A DNA stretch of 10,225 bases from Candidatus Forterrea sp. (GTDB taxonomy: Archaea; Iainarchaeota; Iainarchaeia; Iainarchaeales; JAAZKV01), in assembly GCA_020717885.1 (NCBI GenBank), contig DYDN01000026.1, positions 1 to 10,225 on the forward strand, read 5' to 3'. The notes under the pieces were generated by a model. That model searched no databases and was not told the origin of the DNA. It saw only the letters and a program-made list of their open reading frames with translations. Below are positions 1 through 5,241 of this stretch, piece by piece (position 1 is the first letter of the stretch; the number at the start of each line of letters is the position of its first letter). The translations under genes and the position numbers were made by a program.

Positions 1-1
1 C

Positions 2-27
2 TAAATAGGAGTACAAACTCCTATTTA
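2..27 (-). terminator. Hairpin at the left edge, probable end of the thiI operon
   Basis: An 11-bp perfect inverted repeat (arms 2-12 and 17-27, TAAATAGGAGT / ACTCCTATTTA) with a 4-base loop lies 18 bases beyond the stop codon of the minus-strand small TBP-like gene. Position and symmetry suit a transcript end. Any T-run that would follow on the minus strand lies outside the window, so it could also belong to a convergent gene beyond the edge. Confidence 0.5.
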
Positions 28-45
28 TTCCTTTATAAAGGATTT

Positions 46-330
46 CTACAAAACCCTTTCTTTTAGCGCTTTGACAAGGTTTTCAGCGACTTTCTTGGCT
101 TTCTCTTCTTCTCTTTCTCCTCTAACAAGTAGTTTTCCAGAGGGGAAGAGGGAGATTGTGTTATTTCCCATGCGTGCCATTAGGAGTACTTTTGAGCTCA
201 TTTCAATTGTTGCAACCGAAGAAATCTCTTTTTCGGCGAGCACAAGGTCAACATGTAACACTTTTTTTGGTAAAAACTCGTATGCCATCTTGTTTCGGCA
301 AGGCTTTCCTGTGTAATCGCTTAATTCCAA
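46..330 (-). CDS. Small TBP-fold-like protein (one half-repeat)
   Basis: A 94-residue protein whose second half (about residues 40-90) resembles the C-terminal half of one TATA-binding-protein repeat: a hydrophobic strand, then a segment reading ISLFPSGKLLVRG, then an acidic-basic helix EREEEKAKKVAENLV. In true TBP the matching segment is F-S-S-G-K-M-V-x-T-G followed by a similar helix. TBP has two such repeats in about 180 residues and this protein has room for only one, so it is not a complete TBP and would have to dimerise to form a saddle. The TTG start is favoured because GGTGA sits four bases before it. It follows the thiI-like gene by 20 bases on the same strand, so the two are probably co-transcribed. 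The fold call is from memory of the family; a role in RNA binding or tRNA modification is inference. Confidence 0.75.
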   Translation of the reverse strand: MELSDYTGKPCRNKMAYEFLPKKVLHVDLVLAEKEISSVATIEMSSKVLLMARMGNNTISLFPSGKLLVRGEREEEKAKKVAENLVKALKERVL

Positions 331-350
331 ATTCTCACCCGATTAAATCC

Positions 351-1025
351 TTACTTGCACGCCCCAATTATTTGTTTTGGCAGTTCAATATCTCTTGCAG
401 TGCTTTCAATTCTTATTTTTAGTGCGGCTTTCTCAACTAGTTCATTCATTTTGCAGTACGCTTCCTGCTTCTCAACATCAGATAGAATGCTCTTTGTTTT
501 TGCGTTCCCGCTTGCGAGTGCATCGCACATCTCTGGCCCCTTTGATGCTTCAAAGTAACCATATTCGCGGCTCTTGTTTATGATTTCTTGTTTACTCATG
601 AACAGAACCGGGCGGAGGATTTCAATTTTTGTGGCTTGGTTAATATTATTTAAATTACTTAGGGTTTGTGAGCTCACTTGTCCCAAACTTTCCCCAGTTA
701 CTAAAAACTTTGCTCCGCGTCGCACAGCAATCTTCTCCGCAGTTTGCATCATAAAGCGTTTCATTAGGACAAAGTAATATTCGCGGTAAGAGTTCTTTGA
801 GATTTCATTAAGCATTTCTCCCGCCTCAACCACAATCATTTCTTTTAACCCGAGCATTTTGCAAAGCAAAAGCGATTTGAGTTCCGCGGAATCATCAGTG
901 AAGGGTTCTTGCGAGAAGTGAATTGCTTCGAGTTCATAGCCCTTTTCAAGCGCGAGTTTTCCAGCAACAGGCGAATCAATCCCGCCCGAAATAAGGAGGA
1001 GGGCTTTTGGACTAATGGTTTTCAT
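351..1025 (-). CDS. thiI: THUMP-less ThiI-type tRNA 4-thiouridine sulfurtransferase
   Basis: A 224-residue PP-loop ATPase matching the catalytic domain of ThiI, which adenylates U8 of tRNA and replaces its oxygen with sulfur. The PP-loop SGGIDS is at residues 13-18, the ThiI-specific block TGESLGQVSSQT at 110-121, and a GPEMC segment places Cys167 where E. coli ThiI has its catalytic Cys344 (P-E-Y-C). Full-length ThiI begins with ferredoxin-like and THUMP domains that bind tRNA. Both are absent, as is the rhodanese domain, so tRNA binding must come from a partner or another surface. The ATG at 1025 is preferred over an in-frame TTG at 1031: it has no Shine-Dalgarno, but TTAATTAA lies 23-30 bases upstream, as expected for a leaderless archaeal transcript. 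The small TBP-like gene follows directly. Confidence 0.9.
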   Translation of the reverse strand: MKTISPKALLLISGGIDSPVAGKLALEKGYELEAIHFSQEPFTDDSAELKSLLLCKMLGLKEMIVVEAGEMLNEISKNSYREYYFVLMKRFMMQTAEKIAVRRGAKFLVTGESLGQVSSQTLSNLNNINQATKIEILRPVLFMSKQEIINKSREYGYFEASKGPEMCDALASGNAKTKSILSDVEKQEAYCKMNELVEKAALKIRIESTARDIELPKQIIGACK

Positions 1026-1047
1026 AAACAAGTATTATTTGGAAAAG

Positions 1048-1055
1048 TTAATTAA
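1048..1055 (-). promoter_or_regulatory. TATA-like box for a leaderless thiI transcript
   Basis: TTAATTAA is centred about 26-27 bases upstream of the thiI ATG at 1025, the usual archaeal TATA-box distance to a start site that coincides with the start codon. No ribosome binding site is seen between the box and the ATG. Confidence 0.45.
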
Positions 1056-1070
1056 CTCAAAAGAAGGGGT

Positions 1071-1319
1071 TCATTTGCTTAGTAATGGCATAAACACAGG
1101 TTTTCCTTTTCTCATTCCTGCAAAAATTAAATGTCCTGCATCAATTTTTGTCAGCCGTTTGATGTTTTGAGCGCCAAGCGATACATAATGAATAATATCT
1201 CCTTCAAGCACTTTGGTTCTTCTTGAAACTGTTTGGAGAAAGTGTTTTACGCGTTCTGTTGGTCTGGCTGTGGAGCTTGAGCGGGAAATATCTTCCAGAT
1301 TTGGTGTATCCGCGTGCAT
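1071..1319 (-). CDS. Hypothetical 82-residue protein
   Basis: An ORF on the minus strand with sensible codon choice (about 63 percent of codons begin with A or G) and a mixed-charge protein with alternating strands, for example DIIHYVSLG, IDAGHLIFAGM and GKPVFMPLL near the C-terminus. I recognise no family. The reading frame stays open upstream of the ATG to about 1385 without another start, so the gene may be a remnant of something longer. No Shine-Dalgarno or convincing TATA box precedes the ATG. Its first 107 bases are also open on the opposite strand, and both strands share the wobble position there, so one reading is probably spurious. The A-rich sense strand below 1210 favours this minus reading. 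Confidence 0.45.
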   Translation of the reverse strand: MHADTPNLEDISRSSSTARPTERVKHFLQTVSRRTKVLEGDIIHYVSLGAQNIKRLTKIDAGHLIFAGMRKGKPVFMPLLSK

Positions 1320-1344
1320 AGATATTATTGGTTCGAACAGATTT

Positions 1345-1539
1345 TTGGAGAATGAACAATCAGTTCCTGGCTGCCCATTTCAAGTGCTTTATGGAAAGCC
1401 TGCAGTGGAAAAAATTTTAGGAAAAGGATTTGATAAGGATTTTGCCTTATGGCGAAAGCGATTAAAGAATAAGTGGAAATACAAACACCCTGACGCAGAG
1501 TCTAAAAGAAATCATTTGAGAAGAATCAGAAAAGGATAA
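1345..1539 (+). CDS. Hypothetical short basic protein, start uncertain
   Basis: The strand is purine-rich and codon choice is coding-like from about 1340 to the TAA at 1537-1539. The product ends in a strongly basic helix-like tail rich in Lys, Arg and Trp. The frame is open from 1192, so a longer form starting at TTG 1213 (108 residues) is possible but would overlap the opposite-strand ORF. TTG 1345 is taken as the latest reasonable start in this frame, and no ribosome binding site supports it. An alternative is ATG 1352 in the neighbouring frame, which has the TATA-like ATATTATT at 1322-1329 at leaderless distance. It reads 22 codons into an A6 run and then a TAG, and one extra A would fuse it to this frame (about 62 residues). 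A hairpin follows the stop at once, which supports a real gene end. Confidence 0.38.
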   Translation: MENEQSVPGCPFQVLYGKPAVEKILGKGFDKDFALWRKRLKNKWKYKHPDAESKRNHLRRIRKG

Positions 1540-1540
1540 T

Positions 1541-1560
1541 CCCTATGGGATTACCTTTTT
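1541..1560. terminator. Bidirectional hairpin between convergent genes
   Basis: AATCCC-TAT-GGGATT (from about 1538) lies between the stop of the plus-strand small ORF and the stop of aIF5A. Reading right it is followed by ACCTTTTTC; reading left, on the minus strand, by ATCCTTTTC. It can serve as an ending signal in both directions. The plus-strand T-run is also the lysine-rich end of aIF5A, which weakens the case a little. Confidence 0.45.
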
Positions 1561-1952
1561 CTTACAATTTTAACAGCGTTACCATACTTTTGGTATTCAA
1601 TTGAATCCCCGCTTCTTAGTGCAGGTATTTCGCTTTCAGCATCAGGCTTTGGCGCGTCAAATGTTTCGTAGGAGGCAACATCCATTATTTGGATTACTTC
1701 TCCAACAACAGCAACAACTGTCGCGTCAGCTTTTGGAACAATTGGGATTTCTACTTCACCGTCTGTTCCTTTTAGTAGTCCTCTTTTTTGTCCTGTGAAA
1801 ATATTAAATGCGGTTACTCTTACTTTTGCCGCGCCGTGTTTACCGGGTTTTGATTTTTCAACTGACTTTACTTGGCATACTTCGTTGTCAATTAGAACCA
1901 AGTGCCCTGGTTTTAGTGATCCTGCTTGTTCAAACTTCTTTTCGTCAACCAT
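1551..1952 (-). CDS. eif5a: Translation initiation factor aIF5A
   Basis: A 133-residue aIF5A, the archaeal counterpart of eIF5A/EF-P that binds the ribosomal E site and relieves stalling at difficult peptide bonds such as polyproline. The N-terminal KOW/SH3-like barrel carries the loop SKPGKHGAAK, in which Lys38 is the residue converted to hypusine or deoxyhypusine; an OB-fold domain follows (about residues 70-133). Length is typical. I chose ATG 1952 over GTG 1961 because GGTGA lies five bases before that ATG, the same arrangement as at other genes here, and the GTG lies inside that site. The TATA-like stretch at 1970-1982 is close enough that a very short leader or none is expected. Deoxyhypusine synthase is not in the window. 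Confidence 0.97.
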   Translation of the reverse strand: MVDEKKFEQAGSLKPGHLVLIDNEVCQVKSVEKSKPGKHGAAKVRVTAFNIFTGQKRGLLKGTDGEVEIPIVPKADATVVAVVGEVIQIMDVASYETFDAPKPDAESEIPALRSGDSIEYQKYGNAVKIVRKR

Positions 1953-1969
1953 TTCGTTCACCCTTCAAG

Positions 1970-1982
1970 TATAATTATTAAA
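1970..1982 (-). promoter_or_regulatory. TATA-rich promoter of aIF5A
   Basis: On the minus strand the sequence reads TTTAATAATTATA about 18-30 bases before the chosen ATG of aIF5A, followed by the GGTGA ribosome binding site. The spacing implies a start site within a few bases of the ribosome binding site or the ATG. Confidence 0.4.
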
Positions 1983-1997
1983 CAAGTTAGCAAAGTT

Positions 1998-2036
1998 GGG
2001 TTTAAAAATCATGGGGTGGGGGTAAAAATTTGGGGG
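1998..2036 (+). other. Cluster of four G-runs (possible G-quadruplex)
   Basis: Plus-strand runs GGG (1998-2000), GGGG (2013-2016), GGGGG (2018-2022) and GGGGG (2032-2036) sit between the Nudix stop and the aIF5A promoter, in otherwise AT-rich DNA. Loop lengths of about 12, 1 and 9 are longer than the canonical rule, so folding is uncertain. In the Nudix transcript the region would be C-rich with T-runs and could mark its 3' end. Confidence 0.35.
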
Positions 2037-2041
2037 TCTTT

Positions 2042-2488
2042 TTATGGCTCAACGTAAAATGTTTGTCTTTTGTATGCCTCAAGTACTTTTGCGCTTGGCG
2101 GGAAAAGGTTTTGAGGAACCTTATCAATCGGGAACCATCTCCACTCAGTTATTTCTTCAGGTTCCATTACGTGTACTTCGCCTTTGTACTCTTTTGCCAA
2201 GAAACCAATTGTCACAAAGTGCGCTTTTTCTGTCATATCATTTTGTACGCATAGTACGCGCATCTTTTTTAGTATTAATCCTGTTTCTTCTTCTAGCTCG
2301 CGAGCAGCTCCTTCCTCAAAACTTTCCCCGAATTCAAATTTTCCGCCGGGCATTGTCCAAGTCCCTTCTCCGCTTAATTCAGAGGAAGCTTTTTCTTTGT
2401 CATCGTTTCGTTTTCCAAGGAGTACAGCTCCGGCGCGCACAACCATTACTCCAAATCCCGCTCCAACGCGTTTCTTTTCTTCAGGCAT
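2042..2488 (-). CDS. Nudix hydrolase, NUDT15/MutT-like
   Basis: A 148-residue Nudix enzyme, expected to hydrolyse a nucleoside diphosphate linked to another moiety, such as a damaged or surplus NTP or dNTP. The Nudix box G-X5-E-X7-R-E-U-X-E-E-X-G-U is complete: Gly49, Glu55, Arg63-Glu64, Glu67-Glu68 and Gly70-Leu71. The preceding TWTMPGGKFEFGE, the strand HFVTIGFLA and the late MEPEEITEWRWFPIDKVP stretch resemble the NUDT15 (MTH2) branch more than ADP-ribose or Ap4A hydrolases. The substrate is inference. The ATG at 2488 has no Shine-Dalgarno, so translation is probably leaderless. The gene ends 80 bases before the start region of aIF5A on the same strand, with a G-run cluster between. Confidence 0.94.
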   Translation of the reverse strand: MPEEKKRVGAGFGVMVVRAGAVLLGKRNDDKEKASSELSGEGTWTMPGGKFEFGESFEEGAARELEEETGLILKKMRVLCVQNDMTEKAHFVTIGFLAKEYKGEVHVMEPEEITEWRWFPIDKVPQNLFPPSAKVLEAYKRQTFYVEP

Positions 2489-2523
2489 GACATATTTCCA
2501 AAATAAAGGGTTAAATTTGTTGT

Positions 2524-2569
2524 GATTGCCAAAAAATTGCTCTTTTTGAGTGGTAACTATGTGGCAATC
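2524..2569. repeat. 8-bp inverted repeat in the Nudix/antitoxin intergenic region
   Basis: GATTGCCA (2524-2531) and TGGCAATC (2562-2569) are perfect inverted copies separated by 30 bases. They lie in the 194-base gap between the divergent Nudix and winged-helix genes. Apart from this and the TATA region at 2654-2670, the gap holds no gene that I can support. Confidence 0.35.
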
Positions 2570-2653
2570 GTCGAAGTCAATGTAGCTTTTTTAAACAGGT
2601 GAAAGTGTTTCTTTTTTGGCTTTAGGTTTGGGAGAAACCGTTTAAAAAATGAG

Positions 2654-2670
2654 TTGTATAAGTATATATA
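2654..2670 (+). promoter_or_regulatory. TATA region of the winged-helix/RelE operon
   Basis: TTGTATAAGTATATATA ends 12 bases before the ATG at 2683. Its left part (TTGTATAA) is at the 22-30 base distance expected for a leaderless start, and no ribosome binding site is present. The extended TATA-repeat could also allow more than one start site or be a self-regulation operator. Confidence 0.5.
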
Positions 2671-2682
2671 AGTGATTTTTCT

Positions 2683-2943
2683 ATGGTTTCAACTGCGGTG
2701 TTGCACTATCCAAGACTTGATACGGTGCTTATGGTGGAAGATAAAATAAAAAAATCAAGAAAAGAGTTCACCCGCACCCAGTTGTGGAAGGCATTGCCAA
2801 AGCAAATGCAGTACCAAACATTTCAAGTAATCCTTGATTACTTTGTGAAATCCAACAAAATCATTTATGTGGATGATTTGATTGTTTGGATTGGTTCCAA
2901 CCCGAAGCTCGATGCGTTAGTGCGCGAGTCAAGGGTGTTGTGA
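2683..2943 (+). CDS. Winged-helix DNA-binding protein, probable antitoxin
   Basis: An 86-residue protein with a helix-turn-helix/wing layout: helices around residues 25-38 (RKEFTRTQLWKALP) and 42-57 (MQYQTFQVILDYFVKSN), then a short beta wing (KIIYVDDLIVWI, about 58-69). Archaeal proteins of this shape commonly sit directly upstream of RelE-fold toxins and are taken as their DNA-binding antitoxins. The same order occurs here: the stop TGA abuts the TTG start of the next gene, which argues for translational coupling. Such antitoxins usually repress their own operon. The C-terminal 15 residues (NPKLDALVRESRVL) could be the toxin-contacting tail. The antitoxin role is inferred from context and fold. 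Confidence 0.83.
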   Translation: MVSTAVLHYPRLDTVLMVEDKIKKSRKEFTRTQLWKALPKQMQYQTFQVILDYFVKSNKIIYVDDLIVWIGSNPKLDALVRESRVL

Positions 2944-3288
2944 TTGTATCAAGTTCTAGCAAGTCCGGAGTTTTCAAGATTGCTTGATAGACTCTTTGCC
3001 GAGTCAAATCAGGGGAATGGTGAGAGCAGGCAATTGTTGAAAATAATTGAGAAAGGTGTTGAGAAACTAAAGTATGACTATCGCTACGGCGAGCATATTC
3101 GAAATGAAAGAATTCCAGAAGAGTATTTAAAAAAACATTCAGTTGAAAACCTTTGGAAGCTTAATTTGGGCTCTTTTTGGAGAATGATTTACACAGTGAA
3201 AGGAAATGAGATTGAAGTAATCTCGGTTGTATTTGAAGTTCTTGGCCACAAAGATTATGATAGAAAGTTTGGATATAAAACAAGTTGA
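2944..3288 (+). CDS. RelE/ParE-fold toxin
   Basis: A 114-residue protein of the RelE/ParE superfamily. The second half shows the characteristic run of beta strands: LWKLNLGSFWRMIYTVKG, then EIEVISVVFEVLGHKDYDRKFGY. The latter, with the H-K-x-Y and final R-x-G-Y pattern, is typical of archaeal RelE-type ribosome-dependent mRNA interferases and related toxins. The basic face (Arg, Lys, His, Tyr) is intact, so I see no sign of inactivation. The TTG start at 2944 follows the antitoxin stop with no gap, and GGGTG lies six bases upstream inside the antitoxin gene. The target (mRNA cleavage or gyrase) cannot be decided from sequence, though the His/Tyr-rich C-terminus leans towards RelE. Confidence 0.9.
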   Translation: MYQVLASPEFSRLLDRLFAESNQGNGESRQLLKIIEKGVEKLKYDYRYGEHIRNERIPEEYLKKHSVENLWKLNLGSFWRMIYTVKGNEIEVISVVFEVLGHKDYDRKFGYKTS

Positions 3289-3308
3289 AGATTTTCTTTA
3301 TTTTAATG

Positions 3309-4031
3309 CTAAATTATTCCTTTGAGGTATTTCTTTCTCTTTTCTTCAGAAAACTTTTCAATTGAGTAGCGGAGCATCGTGCGCGGCATTATTTTGTAAT
3401 GCTTCTTTAGGAATTCTTCAAGCGTGCCCAAGTCCCTCTTTCCGATTTCTCTTAGCATCCATCCAACTGCTTTGTGCATTAAATCGTGTTCATCATGGAG
3501 CAAAGTCTTGGCAATCTCAAGCGGTTCAGTAAAATTCTTTTTGTAAATGAAGTGGTAACACGAAACCATTGCGATTCGCCTTTCCCAGAGTAATTTGGAA
3601 GTTGCAAGTTTTTTGAGAACTTTTCTTTCTTTTGGGTGCGCGAATAAATACGCTCCAACGATTTCATGAGAGCTTAAATCAACCAAATCCCAATTATTAA
3701 TGTATTTTGTGTTCGCCAAGTAAAAGTCAAATATTTCTTTTTGCTTCTCTTCGGAAACATTTTTCTCTTCAAATTTTTGTATTAGAATTAAGAGCGCGCA
3801 TAATCGTTCTTCATGTATTTTGGAATGAAGCAACTCCTCCGCCTCTTCAAGATTTAATTCGTTTCCATACTTTTTTGCGATTTCCCGTGTAACTGGCACT
3901 TTTATTCCATAAAAAATATCTCCTTCCGCGTACTCCCCTTTCCCGGTTTTAAAGAAGCGTTGGAGGTTTTGTGCTTGTGTGGGGTTGGCAAGGGATTTGA
4001 GTTCGTTTTGGATTTTTAGAAGCGCACTCAT
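3309..4031 (-). CDS. alkD: AlkD-family DNA alkylation repair glycosylase
   Basis: A 240-residue protein made of HEAT-like helical repeats, matching the AlkD/AlkC family that removes positively charged N3- and N7-alkylpurines without flipping the base. The signature INNWDLVD gives Trp114 and Asp118, corresponding to the catalytic Trp109/Asp113 pair of Bacillus cereus AlkD. WERRIAM supplies the helix arginine (about 151-152, Arg148 in AlkD), and GWMLREIGKRD supplies Trp191 (Trp187 in AlkD). Length is close to the family norm of about 235. The ATG at 4031 has no ribosome binding site but has a TATA-like box on the minus strand 24-33 bases away. It is convergent with the toxin gene (20 bases apart) and divergent from the DUF2226-like gene. 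Confidence 0.95.
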   Translation of the reverse strand: MSALLKIQNELKSLANPTQAQNLQRFFKTGKGEYAEGDIFYGIKVPVTREIAKKYGNELNLEEAEELLHSKIHEERLCALLILIQKFEEKNVSEEKQKEIFDFYLANTKYINNWDLVDLSSHEIVGAYLFAHPKERKVLKKLATSKLLWERRIAMVSCYHFIYKKNFTEPLEIAKTLLHDEHDLMHKAVGWMLREIGKRDLGTLEEFLKKHYKIMPRTMLRYSIEKFSEEKRKKYLKGII

Positions 4032-4054
4032 GCGTATTTATGGGGGTTGCAAAA

Positions 4055-4064
4055 GTATTTTATT
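4055..4064 (-). promoter_or_regulatory. TATA-like box of the alkD-type gene
   Basis: AATAAAATAC on the minus strand is 24-33 bases upstream of the ATG at 4031, suiting a leaderless transcript. The same AT-rich stretch must also hold the start signals of the divergent gene beginning at 4113. Confidence 0.4.
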
Positions 4065-4112
4065 CACTTATTTGCTTATTATCTTGGTTTAAGTTTTGGT
4101 TTTGGTGATTAT

Positions 4113-4562
4113 TTGAATTTCCCAGTGGGCGCTGTTCTTACTAAGGGTGAGTCCCCGTATGATTTTCTTGCTAAAGCGCAGGAACTTACTGAGAAAGCAT
4201 TTAATGGGTATATTATACAAGCCATTAGCGGGCATTTAGTTGAAGAGGGGGCAATTTTCTTTAGGGAAGGCGAAATAATTGGGTGTATTGTTGAGTGCTT
4301 GGCCGCAGGTAAGACGTTTAAGGGTAATGAGGCCAAGGAGTATTTCTTTAATGAGGTCAAAGGAATGGGGTTTTACCATTGTATAGAGTTAACAAAGAGC
4401 CAAGTTGATTTAGTAATGGCGTTTGATGAAAAGATTTTGGGGGATAAAATAAATTTAAAAGAGCTTGCAAAGCTTATTCCAAGTGCCTTTGTGCCCAAAT
4501 TTGAAAGAGTGGGGGCAGAAAAAAGTGCTCTTGAAGCGTATGGCCTTGGCGACCTAAAATAG
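4113..4562 (+). CDS. DUF2226-like archaeal protein
   Basis: A 149-residue protein with a sensor-like alpha/beta layout: a helix (PYDFLAKAQELTEKAF), strand GYIIQAISG, strand EEGAIFFREGEIIGCIVEC, a helix over about residues 70-90, then GFYHCIELTKSQVDLVMAFDEKI. The turn 'strand, acidic-Gly, strand, charged-Gly-E-I-I-G' and the later 'Y-x-x-x-x-L-T-x-S-Q-V-x-L' recall the archaeal DUF2226 domain and related PatA-N/Roadblock-like folds. This is from memory and needs a profile search. The TTG at 4113 is chosen because GGTGA lies four bases before it, as at the TTG gene starting at 330; the open frame continues upstream to TTG 4047 without such support. It precedes the Roadblock-like and MinD genes but has a T-rich end region and an intervening hairpin array, so it may be a separate unit. 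Confidence 0.82.
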   Translation: MNFPVGAVLTKGESPYDFLAKAQELTEKAFNGYIIQAISGHLVEEGAIFFREGEIIGCIVECLAAGKTFKGNEAKEYFFNEVKGMGFYHCIELTKSQVDLVMAFDEKILGDKINLKELAKLIPSAFVPKFERVGAEKSALEAYGLGDLK

Positions 4563-4621
4563 GGTGAGATTTTAGGATTAGTTGAGAAACGAAGTAAGAA
4601 TTTAGTTAGGTGGAACGTTTA

Positions 4622-4640
4622 GGTTTTATTTTTTTATATC
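4622..4640 (+). promoter_or_regulatory. T-rich terminator merging into a TATA box
   Basis: GTTTTATTTTTTTATATC-like sequence follows the DUF2226-like gene. The T-run suits archaeal termination, and the adjoining TTTTATATC suits a TATA box for the Roadblock-like/MinD operon. A start site about 25 bases on would fall inside the first hairpin of the array at 4637-4705. Confidence 0.4.
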
Positions 4641-4705
4641 AAAGGACAAGAACAAAGGATATTGTCCTTTGATAGCTATCAAAAGAGATTAAATGTCTTT
4701 TGATA
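4637..4705. repeat. Tandem hairpins with four interchangeable arms
   Basis: The first hairpin has perfect 13-bp arms TATCAAAGGACAA (4637-4649) and TTGTCCTTTGATA (4662-4674) with a 12-base loop. The second has perfect 10-bp arms TATCAAAAGA (4677-4686) and TCTTTTGATA (4696-4705) with a 9-base loop. The right arm of the first and the left arm of the second form a continuous 16-base palindrome, TTTGATAGCTATCAAA (4668-4683). The outermost arms also pair over 12 bases with a single G-U in RNA. Each arm therefore has more than one partner. The array sits between the T-run/TATA region and the ATG at 4728, so it may be an operator with four half-sites, an mRNA leader switch, or the footprint of a small mobile repeat. 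Confidence 0.85.
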
Positions 4706-4727
4706 TAAGTTCAAAAAGGTTATTTAT

Positions 4728-5204
4728 ATGTTTAAAAGAATGTTGCGCAGCTTTGCAGGTAAAGTACTTGCTGATGATATCTCTCCTCCGCAAGCACAAA
4801 TAGATTTCCTTCGTGATTTTCTTTCAAGGCACAAATATGTTTTTACTACTGATTTTGAGGAAAATTTAATGGTGCTAAAAAGAAAGCACTTAGTTGATTC
4901 TTTTTTAGTGACAAATCTTGACGGAAGCATTGTTGTTTCTACTGAGGGCGATGGCCACACTGAAGGAATAATGGGTACTGCAATGCTCTCATACATTAAG
5001 AGCGAGATGCCTGACTCAGAATCTGTTTTAATTAAGAGACAGGGTCACTGGTTTATGCTATTCCCATTGAACAAAAAAGTTTTCATAGTGAAAGCTGGTA
5101 GCGAATTATCAAATATTGAACTTAAGGCATTAGCGTTTGAGCTTGATGGCTTAATGCAAGTAAATAAACAGACGGAGAAAAAAAAAATTAATCAGGTGGC
5201 GTAA
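4728..5204 (+). CDS. Roadblock/LC7-like protein
   Basis: A 158-residue protein whose central part matches the Roadblock/LC7 layout. Strands FLVTNLDGSIVVST (about 64-77), a helix EGIMGTAMLSYIKSEM, a strand pair ESVLIKRQGHWFMLFPL, then KKVFIVKAGSE, and a closing helix ELKALAFELDGLM. An N-terminal helical region (residues 1-55) precedes it and a charged Lys/Glu tail follows. Roadblock proteins bind small GTPases or form dimeric platforms in motility, polarity and trafficking systems. The next gene, 22 bases on, is a MinD-type ATPase, so I infer that it acts as partner or regulator of that ATPase. The ATG at 4728 is preceded by AAAGG (weak Shine-Dalgarno); ATG 4740 is an alternative. Assignment is by fold pattern, not by a diagnostic motif. 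Confidence 0.82.
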   Translation: MFKRMLRSFAGKVLADDISPPQAQIDFLRDFLSRHKYVFTTDFEENLMVLKRKHLVDSFLVTNLDGSIVVSTEGDGHTEGIMGTAMLSYIKSEMPDSESVLIKRQGHWFMLFPLNKKVFIVKAGSELSNIELKALAFELDGLMQVNKQTEKKKINQVA

Positions 5205-5241
5205 TTAATAGTTAGAGAAAAATGGAATGGTTGTGAAAAAA

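Noticed and set aside
1328..1340. GGTTCGAAC, the core of a tRNA T-arm
   Set aside because: The flanking bases do not pair as a T-stem on either strand and no acceptor or anticodon arms are present.
2044..2490. Long open frame opposite the Nudix gene
   Set aside because: It is the antisense of a gene with a complete Nudix box; its protein is Leu/Arg/Gln-rich without recognisable structure.
4637..4705. CRISPR-like reading of the tandem TATCAAA repeats
   Set aside because: Only four short arms in inverted pairs, with no regular spacers and no cas genes in the window.
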